Source: Camillea tinctor
Taxonomy: Eukaryota > Ascomycota > Sordariomycetes > Xylariales > Xylariaceae
Length of the DNA stretch: 64,000 bases
Assembly (NCBI GenBank): GCA_022578605.1
Contig: MU394147.1
Coordinates: 60,478 to 124,477 of the forward strand
Direction: 5' to 3'
In this document: positions 34,326 to 47,422 of the stretch, piece after piece
Position numbering within the stretch: position 1 is the stretch's first letter
Layout: each line of letters opens with the position of its first letter
Position numbers and translations under genes: made by a program
Notes under the pieces: generated by a model
Database searches by the model: none
The model's input: the letters and a program-made list of their open reading frames with translations, nothing else
Told to the model about the DNA's origin: nothing

Positions 34326-37300
34326 CTACCCTTTCGCAACCATCTCTTCCTTACTCTTCCCCACACTGCTCCTTTCCACGACAAGATCGCCAATAGCCGC
34401 GATCGGCACGCCACCCATGATGTCGAACACAGCGACGGCAGCGTGAAACTCTCGGCCGATGTAGTTTCGCAGCTCCACCGCCATCAGCGAGTCTACGCCG
34501 TAGCTCGACAGCGGCTTGCTTGGCTCCACATCCTCGGGCGATATGTTCATAGCGCGTGCGAGCTTGACGGACAGAGCGCGGATAACAATCTGGATGCGCT
34601 TGTCCGTCTCGGCTGCCTGTTTGAACAGCGCCGCGGGGTCCTCGGCCGCCACGCCGCTATTCACGCTACCACCACTACCGTCCGCGCTAACCGCGTGCGC
34701 GAACGGCCCGTAAAAGGGACGCTCGTGCATCTCGGGCACGGGCAGCCCCTGCGCGAGGAAATCGGCCGGCGTCAGCATCCCGATGAGCACCTGGCTCTTG
34801 TCCGGGGCGGACGGCAGCGGCAGCTCCGGGTCGCAGTACAGAGTCAGCAGGGCCAGCAGCTCTGTGTCGTCGATCTGCTGCATGTCGGCGGCGGCGCGGC
34901 GGTGCCGCTGGTACGCCTCGCGCTCGGCGATGATGCCGATGTTGCGCATCCAGCCGACGTCGAGGGAGACGGCCTTCTGCCCGCAGGCCGCGACGCGGTG
35001 CCGCGCCAGGGCATCCTGCGCTGCGCACCCGCCCGCGTAGTTCGACTGGGCTACCGTGCCGCAGATCCCGGCCAGGGACGACAGGAGCACGAAGAAGTCG
35101 AGGTCGTGCGGTAGGAGGCGGTGCAGGTTCCAGGAGGTTTGCACCTTGGATCGGATGGTCAGCGTCCACTGCGCGTGGGTCATGTTGTCGAAGATGGCGT
35201 CTTGGAGGACCATGGCGGCGTTGATGCAGCCCCTGATCGGGGGCATAGTGCGAGCGCAGTGCTCGAGAACGTTGGCGAGTGACTCGGCAGAAGAGACATC
35301 GCATTTGGGCGCTACTATCTCGACGCCCTGCTGTCTTAGTTCAGAGATAACCTCCTCCGCCTTAGACGTGGGCCCTGATCTGGAGGGGACAATTAGGTGC
35401 TTGGCGCCACGGCCAGCCATCCACTTCATGATGGCTCTACCCAGGCCTCCGGAGCCCCCTGCGATGAGGTATGAAGCATTGGGGTTGAAAACCCAGTTAC
35501 GGCGTTCTAATACACGTTGCTGTGATTTATGTTAGTCTCTAGACTTTATTCCAATGATGTTAGGTATAGAGTACTTACCGGGACCACGTCTGCACGATCA
35601 ATTCCAATCACGACACGTCCTATATTCTTCCCACTCTGGAGATACCGGAACGCTTGTTCGACCTTTGAAACCGGATATACGTGTAGCGGGCTTGGGTGCT
35701 GGGCCCCTTTTTCTAGGAGCTCAACTGTACTCTCAAGGGCGCTGCCTGCGAGCCCCGGATTTGATTCAATGAGATGAACCAGATCGAAGGCCGAGAAGCT
35801 GACATTCTTCGCGAAGCATGCCATGGGGAGTGATGAGTTGGCCGTGATATCAGCCTTGCCGATTTCCACAAATCGCCCGTACGGAGCAATGCATTCCCAC
35901 GACGCGCGGAGGGCATCACCAGAGAGGGAGTTGAGAACTACATTCACTCCGTACCCTTTGGTTACGCGCATTATGCCCTGAGCGAACGACGTATTTCGCG
36001 AGTAGAATATGTGGTCCTCGGGAATGCCGAACGTAGACATTAAAAATTGCTTCTTTTCGTCAAAGCCGACAGTCGCGAAGATCTCGGCTCCTTTTATCTG
36101 AGCGACCCGTATGGCCATCTGACCGGTGCTGCCAGCGGCGGAGTGGATAAGTATTTTCTGCCCCTTACGCAAACGCGCCAGTTCGAGGAGGGAGTAATAC
36201 GCCGTGACGCCGGGAGCTGCGATCGAAGCCGCCGCCTCGAATGAGAGACTGTCAGGGATCTTCAAAATGCACAGCTCATGGGCGCGTGGGTATGTTCGCA
36301 TACAGCCCGGCGCGAGCATGCAAACTCTGTCCCCCGGCTGAAGCTTGGACGTACAGCCGGGTCCGGTCCTGGTGACGACACCGGCGCAGTCACCTCCCAG
36401 GGCACCGTCGTCGAGACGTCCCAGCGCTACGTATACATCTCGGAAATTCAGTCCCCAGGCTTTTGCCTCGATTTCTATTTCGCCAGGGGCCAGTGCTTCG
36501 GCGTGATTGTAGTCTTCCACAAACTGCAGTGTATCCAGGATCCCAGGCGTCTCCGCTGTGAGCTTCAACGCGGGACCGGCAAGCCAGGGTTTGTTCTTGA
36601 GCTGTGGGTATAGGAGGGATTGCACGGTTTGGTTTAAAGAGATTTCCTCAACGGCTCGGACCGTGCCAATCTGACCATCCCGGACCACGTACTCCATTTC
36701 ACCAGACGGAGAGGTCGGGCTGAAAGCTGCGGTAAGCGCTTTGGTGATGTACTGCGTATAAGCGGTGTCGTTATCATTTGGCTCCGACTCGATAGCTAGA
36801 GAGACGATGGTTTTCTCGACGGCTTCGGTTCGAATGGATCTGAGGAATCCTTGGATGATACTGTACTCTAGGTATCGTGGGTCATAAAGTCTTGCACAAG
36901 TGACCCAAAGCAAGTTTTGTGTCCTCTTGATCAAATCTTGCAGTGACTGGAAATCGGCATCCGATATGGTAGAAAGAAACGGTCTAGCTGTCTCTACGAG
37001 GACAACGACGATCTCGTTATCTACTAACACTTTCGATTTGAGCCGATCTAAAGGTAGAATTTGCGCTTGTCGATGCTCAGTCTGAAGAGCATGGCTTAAC
37101 GCAGTCGCTAGAGAAATCTGTTGGTCTGACTGGTCATCGATGATTAGAAAAACCTCGGGTCCTAGATTCAAAGCTAAGCTTGGCTGTAATAGCTTCTCTT
37201 GAGCGGTGGTCACAATGATACTGAAAATGTGGCATGCATCACTCTCATAATCCCTGACACAGAGGTCGTTGCCGGAGAACCCGTTCGCCTTGAGACATTC

Positions 37301-40300
37301 ATCCCATTTCTCTTCAACAATAGCAGGTGACCAGATCCGCCAGTCTTCCACACAGTTCCACCAGCCCGGCGCAAGTCCGAAGACGAAATTCGTGATGACT
37401 TTATCTGGCGCCACAGCTTCAAGGAGGATAAGATGCCCACCAGGTCGGATTGTTTGGCGGACGTTTCGAATCGTAGCCTCTAGATCTTCGGTCGCATGCA
37501 GCACACTTCCTGCGATGACCAAGTCGTAAGAACCAAGATCAATACCTTGATCTACTGCGTTGCGTTCCAAGTTGAACGTTTTGAAAGTCATTCGGTCCGT
37601 AAGATCGTTCCATTTAAGGCTCGCATTCTCAAAAAACGTAGGAGAGATGTCGGTATAGGTATAATTACCAAATCTACGACCGCCACTCTGCTTTTCTAAG
37701 TCCTGTAGTGTATGTATAATATGAGATGTCATGCCACCCGTACCAGCTCCGACTTCCAGTATCCGCAGCTTCGGGTTCTCGTGCGAAGCCAGCTCAAGAT
37801 AGCGCCGGAGACGATGGTCGCAGACATTTTCGAACATGTCTTCGTAAAATATCTCGGCCATCTTAGAGTCGAAGATGACTGACAACGGGTCGGTCTCGCC
37901 CATAAGAATGGGCTTCAGTTGACGGGCAACAACCAGGTTCAAGTTCCAGGGCGGATTCAGGGGTTCAATTTCGCGCATGAGTGACTCCAGCTCCATATCA
38001 CTAATATCGTTGTGAGCCGATGTTCCAATCAACTGTTTCGCGCGATACTCCATCCAATTCAGATGTCTTCCAAACAACGCAGAAATATGTTCGCGCTCCG
38101 TACTAGATATTTGTTTCAAGGTCCTACATACGACTTTGTCTAGTATGGACCCAAGTTTCTGGTGATAATCAGCTATTCCAGTCTCATCTTTGACGACGGA
38201 ATTGGTAGTCCATATATGTGAGACTTGCTGTGAATCAAGTAAACTGAGCTGGGGCCTCCATTCAACGCCATATAGTAACTTCTTGGCCGCGTTCTCTGGT
38301 TTAATGTTTTTGGACACCGGCGCTGTTATCATTTGGCGCATCGTGCACAGCGTAGATCCGTCATCAGCTATTGCATATATAGAGCCCTCTTTTCCTTCCT
38401 TTTCCGGATGACCTCTCGTTGTCACCATGTATCTGATAGAAGATGTTGATGGATATTGCCAACCAGAGGCGGAAAACCACGCATCGTGTAGCCGCATAGG
38501 AACATGTGTGACAGACGACGCCGAAAGACCTCTCGTAGTGCCCACTCTCAATACCTGGAATGCCGCATCTAATACAGCAGGGTGGACAAGACTATTCGTC
38601 TGGTACTTGGATGTGGAAAAGTTCACTTTCGCAACGACATCAGACTTTCCATCCCAGTAGATATCCTCCAGCAGTTCAAACCATTCTCCATACTTGATCC
38701 CATGTTCTGTTGAATCTTTATAAAAGCTCTGGGACTCAATGTACTTGGTACAAGTTTCTGTTGCAATCTTATACTGAAGAAGCACTTTCTCTTTCATCAG
38801 TCTGTTTTCGAGTCCATTGTCTAGATTCCCATGGGGATCCTCATATTGGACCTGGATACTGGCACGGAAACACTGGGTCCACCTATCACCGACATGAGAA
38901 AATATGTTGATGTCTGACCAGACTGATTCTTTCTCGTATGGCTTCTGGACCGGATACAGGTGGAGGAGGGTTTCTGTCCTATTGTCCCACCTCTCCTTTA
39001 TTACGATGGGGTTCAGAAAGCATGCTTCTTTGACAAAGTACCCTGAAATCGTACGGTTGGTGTGTGCCGCCATCTGTTGAACTGCTTCCATTGCCATTAC
39101 AAGCATGCCAGAAGCAGGATATATAATGGTATCGCTGACCTTGGTCAAACTCATTAGTATTTGCTGGCCACAATATTTTACGGGACATAAACAACTTACA
39201 ACATGATCTCCAACCCACGGAGTAGTTTCAACGCTCCAGAAGTTTCTCCATCTTGGCTCTAAGGGGTTCCAGTCATGAAAGCGAGACCCAAGAGTGTCTC
39301 CTGTCACGGGTTCGCGCAGTCTGAAGTCCTTGCTCAGCCTTGACTCAGCCCAGTAAGTATGGGAGTGGTCGAAAGGATACTCGGGACAGTCGACTAGGAA
39401 CTTAGCGAAAGGCCCTTCTGTAGCTGACTGTTGATTTGCTGCTGTAATCGATACTGCATGTCCATGACAGAACAAGTATCCAACGAATTCAAGAGTACTT
39501 TGGACTGCAGGTTTTGATCTGTGAAGTACTGATGTGTATCGAACTTTCTTCTTGCGGCTATCGGGTTTGGCCAAAGTATCCTGAATCGGTCGACGCAGCG
39601 CACTGTGTGAGCCGATTTCAACAATATCTGTGATGATCCCCGTTCCTACTTTAAGTGTCAACGAACTCTGACACAGAATCCGAATCGCATCTGCAAATTG
39701 AACCGGTGATACCATGTTATCAACCCAGTACTGGGCTGTCGTTAGTATGGATGGGCGGATAATTCGTCCTGTGACCGACGAGACCATGGGTATTGATGAC
39801 CTGCTTCCTTTCAACCTGCCGTTTCCGGCCTCCAATGTCCCCATTTCAATCAAGTATTCCCTAGCTATTGCGGCCATATAAGGAGAGTGATATGCAACGC
39901 CGGTCTTGAGCTTTTGTGCAAATATTTGATCTTTGTCAAGCTGCTGCTTCAAGGTATCGATCGCAAATTCATTCCCGGAAAGCGTGCAATTCAATGGACT
40001 GTTGACACATGCCACATTGATGAAACTTTCAATGCCATCTGGGCCCCGTCTTGTGAGATAGTCATGAACTTGGTCTTGAGCTAGATTCACGGACATCATT
40101 ACTCCTGGGAGGCTTGAGTTACTCCTCAACCTTCCAGCTAATTTTCCTCTGAAGTAAGACACCTTACACGCGGACTGAAGCGATAAGGCTCCGATGGCAT
40201 AGCTGTGAGGTGCATGTCAGTTTAATTATCAATAAAATAGAAGCTAATATTTTACTGACGCAGCAGCGATTTCGCCTGATGAATGTCCCACAACAGCCTT

Positions 40301-42916
40301 AGGAATAACGCCAAAGGATTTGAGCAGCTCGACCAAGCCTATTTGAAGTGCAGTAGATAGTGGCTGGCTGTATTCAGGCTTGTCGATATTTTCAGGATTC
40401 TGCAATTCATCTTGACAAAGGTTAATGTATATTCATTCATTTGGTGCAGTTATAACTTACCGAATATTGACCAGGTACACCCTAGACTGTTGTACACCTC
40501 CTCTATGTTTTGTAGAGTCTTATCGAACACTGGATAACGTAGAAGTTCAACGCCCATACCAACATACTGAGCCCCCTGCCCTGTAAAGACGAAGGCAAGG
40601 GCTGCTTCTGATGAAGTACGTATCGGTTTGAAAGATGTGAGTTCTGCATCTTTGATAAGACTCTCTTCATCGACTACAGCAAATGTTCTCCAAAGCATAC
40701 GGCTTCTTCTCATAGCCAATGTGTAAGACAACTTGTTAACTTTGTCTGCACTGTCTCGAACGCGTTGCGTATAGTAAGTTTTATATCCCTGAATAGTCCG
40801 CTCGAGCGCCTTCTCATCAGCAGCGCTCCAAATAAGCAACCTCGCACGTGTAGTGGAAAGACGAGATGCATCTGTTTTGTTACTCTTAACACCATTACGT
40901 TGTGTGATCCCATTCGTACCATTTGTTTTGTAACGAGCAATCGAATGTCCATTGGTTCCTGTTCCGTTGGTATAATCGTTGATCTCATTAGTGGAACTAA
41001 CAGTCGAGAAGATATTGTTTGTGATCACATTCTGGACGGTAGAGTGGTTTCCAGCAAGGCCCTTGTCGAGAAGGTAATGATGCGCATCGTCTAGGATAAC
41101 ATGCGTATTAGTGCCGCCAAATCCGAACGAATTCACTGAGACCCGGCGCAAGCCCTCGCCTGGCCATGCTATGTTCTCAGTAGGGACCTAGGCGCAATTC
41201 AGTGACTTTATCATAATTGATATCATCTATTTTACGTACTGTAGTATGATAGAAAGCTGCATCGATGTCCGGGTTTATTTTTTCGAAAAGTGCGTTAGGC
41301 GGGATGACGCCCCTTTCGAGGATCACTATAACCAGTTTAGCCTCTGATCGCTCAACCCAACTTAATAACCCCTGCACATAAAAGGGACCCTATAAGAAAT
41401 CGTGAAAGGTATAGGTACAGATAGCTGAACGAGTTTATAGGTAATCGATAAAAGATCCCCGCATTATAACCTTTGCTATAGGATGTCGGAAGGATGTAAC
41501 ATCAAGTATAGTCGTAGGACTTACAAATAGACTTGATGATTCCCGCTAGGCCACTGCACCCTTCAAGGTGCCCAATATTTGCCTTCACAGACCCCCTAGT
41601 GTTTATTTAGCCAAAGTTTTCTACCTGTAACTTAAGACTTACACAAAGAGTGGCTCTTCTGTGGATCGATATGGTCTAAATACTCTTCCTATAGCTTTCA
41701 TTTCGATGGGGTCACCAACCGGCGTACCGGTGCCTGTATTCTCGTTTATCAGCAACCTTGAAACTAGACGGAAGTTTGTTCTTACCATGGGCCTCTACAT
41801 AACGTGTAGAGTCAAATGAAAGATTCGCTTTCTTATACACGTGCCGTATTAGCTTTTCCTGTGATTCGGGGCTAGGCTGTGTAAGTCCTGGAGTGTGCCC
41901 GTCTTGGTTGGTCCCAGTAGAGCGAATGACCGCACGGATCATATCACCATCCTTTATAGCATCTGACACAGGCTTCAATACTATAGCTACAACTCCTTCA
42001 CCTCTGGCGTACCCATTAGCACGGTGGTCAAAACTATAACACTTGCTATCTGGCGAGAGAAAATTCAGGTTTGACAATAGCAAGAATCCATCTGGAGTCA
42101 ATATCAAATTTGATCCGGTGACCAACGCCTTAGGGGATATGTTAGCAAACATGGGACGACTCGGAGAAATCAAACAGTTTAGTTCAATGAGGCGTTTACT
42201 CACTGATGAGGCATCTCCGCTTCGAATTGACTGACAAGCCAGATCCAAAGCTACCAGGCTCCCAGAACAGGCTGTATCGACATGAACACTAGGCCCAAGT
42301 AAGTCGAAGTACCAACTAACACGGTTAGGCAGGATAGAAGAAAATGTGCCAGTAATAGTTGTACGTGATGTATTCTCGGGGTCTCTAGCAGCCATTCTTG
42401 AATAGTCGTCTGTCATGGAAGCACTGAATACTGCGGTGCGTGACCCTTTCAAATTCTCGATTGGGATACCAGCTATCAGGGGAATCAATACTAATTAGTA
42501 CTTGCTTCTTAACTTAGGAGCTGATTTTCTTACCATTCTCGAACGCTTTATAAGCTGTTTCAAGCGTCCATCTTTGCATGGGGTCCATAGAAGCAGCTTC
42601 AGCTGCTGTGACAGAAAAGAAAGGGGCATCAAATGCACCCGGATCTTCATTGATGAAGTACGCTCCTCTTGTATACAACTATTTTCTTGTGAGCAGATCG
42701 CTAAACTATTGAGCTCAACATGGGTGATGGTACCTTGTTCCGGGGCGTCAATGCTTCGTTGCTGAAAGACTCGACGTTGGCTCGTGTTTTGGGCCATTCG
42801 GTCATCAGATTCCTTCGACTCTGAAGAGTCTCCCAGAACTTAGGAACATCGTCATTGTCCTGAGGAAGCTTGAATGAAAACCCAATTATTGCAATATCTT
42901 CCATATATTCATGCAT
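34326..42916 (-). CDS. Highly reducing type I polyketide synthase (KS-AT-DH-MT-ER-KR-ACP)
   Basis: Twelve proposed minus-strand exons: 42916-42720, 42667-42534, 42472-42204, 42128-41786, 41733-41643, 41595-41525, 41325-41240, 41187-40461, 40410-40260, 40202-39200, 39139-35579 and 35519-34326 (2,608 aa). All domains look active. KS has VDTACSGS (Cys about 180), [10 protein letters not shown] and NIGHLEG. AT has GQGAQ and GHSSGE. DH has WVGDHV and [13 protein letters not shown] has EVGAGTGG (about 1487). ER has [11 protein letters not shown] and [11 protein letters not shown] has GGSGGLG and SNYAGG. ACP has GVDSL (about 2554). A working ER and C-MeT predict a reduced, methylated chain. There is no thioesterase domain, so the product needs an external release enzyme, for which the divergent FSH hydrolase is the obvious candidate. 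Introns 3 (75 nt) and 10 (60 nt) are in frame without stops and could be wrongly kept as coding. The exon 1 donor (GTTGAG) is the weakest junction. Confidence 0.93.
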
Positions 42917-44253
42917 TTTCTTGAGGGAATATTGGCTGCAGGTGATGGTTCACATAAGTTCTGATGTCAGACAGCGAGGTGCTATTTGATATTGGTAGAC
43001 ACACCGAGAATAGGGGCTGAGGAAAACCCCTTGTGCCAATAGTTCCTTCTGGAGGGACCTTGTTTATCTCACACCGAAGGAAAATGCGTGATATCATAAT
43101 CCTGTAAAATGTTCTGTCTGATTCACACAGTTCACCCCATAGGGTGGGTCTTACAAGGACATCGGGAACGGAGGTAGTAATGCATTGTATCAAATTCTGA
43201 TGCACAAGAACGAATATTCATATATAATCTACAAGTCCGGCCGTGGAATATTCCAGTTACAAGATATTTGCTATAAAGGCTCAAAGCAGGAGGCGAGAAA
43301 GTCCATCCTCCACAGGGCAGACGAATCGGGCATCGAGAATGACACTCCACAGAAAGATGCACTTCTACTAACCAAATAGTGATTGTAAAGGCGCAAATCA
43401 GACTACAATCATCCTTCACGGAACGATGGTACCTCTGACGGCTATAGAGTTCCGACTATGCCGGTCGCGCGGCAATATTGAATTGTGACAGAGACTTGCA
43501 GGCTCCACGACAGTCAATGAGTGAATGAGACTTCGGACTTCGAAAGCCTGTCCGAGTAAGAGGTAAGTAAGCATTATCCAAGTGAGGGATAAATTCAATT
43601 CCTTTAGGTAGCTCTAGCTTGGGCTGGGCACCAATCGCTTGGAAGAGGAATTCCAGACGTACGTACATAGTTCAAGTCAGGATCTTGATATACGGTTCTA
43701 GATTCACAGGCCGAAAACCAGCAAGTATGAGCCGGGATTGTAATCCCTGTATATGTGAGTGAGGAGGGAGGGGGCCGTCTGTGCAGACTCCATGTTTACT
43801 AACTATGTGCTATGTGCTTACCCGTGGTAGTCAGAACGTCTCGAATCTGTGTTACTGGAAGGACTTTCTACGTCGTGGTAACATGTCATACTACTGTAGT
43901 AATTATTGGGGTGACGAAGACTTTTGCTGGAAGCTTGAAGCATATACTAGAAAAGGTTACGTGGATGAACTCCGCGTTAAGTATGGTGATCCTACTATAG
44001 CGTGACATCGGCGCCGTGGTCGGTCCTGTTGACTGCAGCCGTTTTAGACCCAGATGGCAGGTGACGATGAGTTCATCCTGCTTCATCCACCGAAAGTTCG
44101 GGAATGCCAAGGCCCAGACGAGGCCAGTGACCTGGTTCAACCCACAGCTGCTGGTCACCGAAGGGTCTATTATGAAACTTGACACTTGATAAGCGCATGC
44201 TCTGTTCGACTTCACCAACCACCTCAAGAACACCCCAGGACTCGTTACCAAAG
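42917..44253. promoter_or_regulatory. Divergent promoter region between PKS and FSH hydrolase
   Basis: These 1.34 kb lie between the opposed start codons at 42916 (minus) and 44254 (plus), an arrangement that allows shared control of synthase and release enzyme. Several ATGs on the minus strand precede the PKS start. One upstream frame ends at 42909, overlapping the PKS start, so translation could be affected if the leader is long. I could not fix a TATA box or a zinc-cluster palindrome with confidence. No separate gene is supported. Confidence 0.45.
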
Positions 44254-45107
44254 ATGAGATTCCTCTGTTTGCATGGAAGGGGGACAAGTGGAAAGGTATG
44301 GCCCTTATAGGCTCATCAACTAGCCCTGAAAGCAAGAGGAGCTGACAAGTTGGTGGACATGAGCCCAGATTTTTGAGATGCAGACTGGTATACTCAACCC
44401 CGCGTCAAGTGGATTCCTCTTTTCCTCACCAAAACTAATCTTCGTGCAGCTAGAATCCGACAAGCTCTCGGACGTGATCACGAATTCATATTCGCCAACG
44501 GGGCAGTGCAGACAGACCCAGACGCTGGTATGTGGTTCATAGTCTACAATTACCTGATGATAACATCTAAGACTAATAGTTCATGGCAGGTGCTGCTACT
44601 ATCTCAGACGAGTTCTTTGGCTTCGTAGGGGACAGTATAGATCAGTATCAGGAACTCTACAATGACCTTCTAGACCTAGTCAACACTGAAGGCCCATTCG
44701 AGGGACTAATGGGCTTTTCGGAAGGCGGAGCCGTAGCGGCTTGGATGCTGCTCGAAAACTCAAGATACCCCTTAAGATTTGGTCCGTTCAAGTGCGCTAT
44801 CTTCTTTAGCGCTGCTGTGCCCTTTGATCCGGATGTCGTTCGAAGTGGTATCATCAGAACTGTCGACCCAGCTACTGACGGTATACCAATCAACATTCCC
44901 ACTGCGCATATCTGGTCTAGAACCAATGATGTCAATGTGGAGCGAGCTCAAGCGTTAGCTAATCTCTGCAATAAAACACTCAGGGAAGAGTTCGTTCATG
45001 ATCTGGGCCATAATGTCCCGGGGGCGAAGTCGGACGAATATCTGCCCGGAGCTCTTCGGGTTATTGAGCACACCGTTGAAAATGCTAAAAGTCGAGAAGG
45101 ATCTTAA
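44254..45107 (+). CDS. FSH-family serine hydrolase (LovG-like), candidate PKS release enzyme
   Basis: Four exons: 44254-44295, 44369-44387, 44450-44527 and 44590-45107 (218 aa). The first ATG opens MRFLCLHGRGTSGK, the family's conserved start. A 19-nt microexon gives IFEMQT, and exon 3 continues ...RIRQALGRDHEFIFANG. The alpha/beta-hydrolase triad is complete: Ser in GFSEGG (about residue 89), Asp in SRTNDVN (about 158) and His in DLGHNV (about 185). The short length, without extra domains, is normal for FSH1/DUF341 proteins. LovG, a member of this family, frees dihydromonacolin L acid from a highly reducing PKS in lovastatin synthesis. Divergence from an HR-PKS lacking a TE domain makes the same job likely here. 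Microexon assignments rest on perfect phase and family pattern. Confidence 0.87.
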
Positions 45108-46382
45108 AGAAAGGAAGCAAGCTAGTTCCAGTCATAGCTGTGCGGTGCGTTCAAAGGTTCTTTTTGATTACATACGATAGGTGCATAGTCTCCAACTACT
45201 GCACGGCACACTTGTGGCGTGTAGAGACGAGACGAAGCTGATGGTGTGATTTTATATGATCCTAGTTCATTTTTCGTACCTGCATTGACTGTTCTATCAA
45301 ACTTAAACGGCTTACGATCCAAGCTCAAGTTCAAGCTCAAAGCTCAACTGGGACCAGAGAATAACGTCACGTGTATATCACCTATAGAAGTGATATAAGA
45401 TGTACGTATGAGACCGTGTACGATATTGTGGTGTGAGGTATACTGTATGCATAGAGTTGAGCTTATACCACCTTCAGTATATCATCTCTCAGTCTTGGCT
45501 TTCCTTCTTCTACACTACCTTGACGAGAGGAGCATGAAAACAGGAAACGAAAGTTCCTCTTCTTCCCTCACCATAGTTTCCCCGCCCCTCACCCGCAACG
45601 GTCAAATTGGATAAATGTGATGATACGGCCTGCATATTAAGCGAGTTCGTGATCGGGACTACTTCTGCATGACGCGCCATACCATCTAAACATATTACTA
45701 CGAATTATAATGCTAGAGTCCCAATCCATGCTGACACATACCAATTATACGACTTTGCAAGATGCATCTGTCAGAACTAGTAGACGCGTCGGTAAGCTTG
45801 TGTCACAAATCGCAGTCAACAGTTGTTTGTCTCTGACGATAGTAGGGAGACATTGGAGGACGATTAGAACAATTTATAAGATCTTGAGGAAATCAATAGA
45901 CAGGGTTGTAATGTCTCATCTAATATCAACGAGGTTATCCAATTAATAAGACTTGAGTGCCTCATATTTGTGAATTTAATTTTGCCGTCCGTCTCTCCTC
46001 TCCACCCCTTTCCCCCTTTTGACCCAGATATCATAATATTATGCATTGGATATGTATGCATAGGTAAATACCACACTGTATTAGTTGTTCATTACCCAAT
46101 AAACTCTCCCGCTACATTCCGAATTTTACTCAGATTTACCACACATTTCAAATGGATCTATAAGAGGAAGGGGGGGAGGGGAGGGGGAGGGGGCCTGGGC
46201 GACTATAAGTAGAAGACGAGGACATTCGTTCCGGCAAGTCTCTGAATGGAAGGAGTATTTAAATACTTGGCTCGTGCTATGGATAGGCATGGTTAATAAG
46301 GCCCCGCCTTCGAGCCGGTATCCATCAATCCTTACGAGGATCCAGCGAACAACAACAGCACAAAAAAAAAATACATCAGACG

Positions 46383-46544
46383 ATGGAGCCGACTATTGGG
46401 GAATTCATGGAGATGGACCGGATGGATCTTCCGATCGGTTATAATCATAACGATCTACTGGGCGGTAGTATCGCATATGAGACAGACAGGTATAAATCAT
46501 ATGCTAAGATCAGAGATGGAAGTTATGGATGTTATAATATCTAG
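46383..46544 (+). other. Small ORF (53 aa), possibly an orphan first exon
   Basis: ATG at 46383 (context cagacgATGG) opens a 53-codon frame to TAG at 46542. A TATTTAAATA element (46253-46263) and a TATAAG (46204-46209) lie upstream, and an A-rich leader precedes the ATG. The peptide is acidic and Met/Tyr-rich with no motif I know, so no function is offered. It may be the first exon of a decayed cluster gene, a real small protein, or chance. Confidence 0.25.
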
Positions 46545-46850
46545 ATCATTATACCTCGTACGTGCACAGACACATATCATCTTCACCTTTTACTAAAATG
46601 CGTAATCACCCATGCGCGTCTATATAGTATTAACCTGGAATTTAATGATCGGTGATCGATTTTCACATGTCCTTTTGGCATGATAACGCCGTATTGCTGC
46701 GCTGTGCCGAGTACAGATAGATTGGCCTTCCCATTTCGCTTGAAATGAGCAAGGGTACGTGCTTTACAGGGATTTAAGTCGATGGATGGCAAGATATCGC
46801 CGGGTAAAGGAAGCATTTCGTAGTGCCTAAACCATGTCTGCAGCAACGCA

Positions 46851-47091
46851 CTTTGCGAACTTGAGACGCAATTCTATCTGCCGCTCAAGGGACGCAAGGA
46901 GCCGGGCTCGCTAGCATGCATATACCACGGGAAAAACTTGCAGGTTGTTGAGGCAAAAGATTTGCCTGAGTAGTACAGAGACGACTACGTCGTGGAAGAC
47001 ATTTCCTTACTAGTGGAACGGTCCGATCGGATCGTGCTTGGTCGGCCCCATGGGGTTAGTCTGCGCCGTTGTGCAAGGGCTCACCGGTCTG
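46851..47091 (+). pseudogene. Possible gene remnant with in-frame stop
   Basis: A plus-strand frame reads like coding sequence (NALCELETQFYLPLKGRKEPG...) for about 80 codons but contains a TAG near 46968. Base composition is richer in GC than the surroundings. I cannot name the family. It may be the eroded body of a gene that began near 46383, though no clean splice path joins the two. Confidence 0.22.
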
Positions 47092-47422
47092 TCTAATGGC
47101 GAATCGCGGTGTTCCTGCAGATCACCTTGAGCAGTTTTGTAGGGTCACATCGTTTTTTATGCCGTAAGGGACCTTTGCAGCGGACCTGTCAGCATTGGGT
47201 AACCTTTTGTTGGTTTCTACTGTTGTAATATGCCTGCTCCTCCGGCAGACACCTAAACCCCTGATCATCACCTGGGGGAAGGGAGAGGAAGAAGGTGAGT
47301 ATTTCCCATCGAGTACTTAGGTATAGAACCAAAATGGCCCCCGCCCCGATCCTACAGCCGCAAGTGCCCACACGACGACGACGACCACCAGTAGAAACAC
47401 CAGAGTAAGAGTCAGCTTCACG

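Larger units (their letters stand above)
45108..47422. other. Intergenic region, 2.3 kb, with exon-like fragments
   Basis: Mostly AT-rich with no supported complete gene. Two stretches stand out: a short ORF at 46383 behind TATA-like sequences, and a GC-richer interrupted frame at about 46851-47091. They are listed separately. A purine/G-rich tract lies near 46165-46200. Confidence 0.5.

Noticed and set aside
34443..35114. 223-codon plus-strand ORF opposite the KR/ACP part of the PKS
   Set aside because: Antisense to well-conserved KR and ACP motifs, with Arg/Val/Gln-rich random-looking product.
42495..42797. 100-codon minus-strand ORF across PKS intron 1 and exon 2
   Set aside because: Wrong frame; the alternative frame gives the conserved KS text [18 protein letters not shown].
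46583..46846. 87-codon minus-strand ORF in the FSH-rhodopsin spacer
   Set aside because: No motif, no ATG start and no splice-linked extension; not distinguishable from chance.
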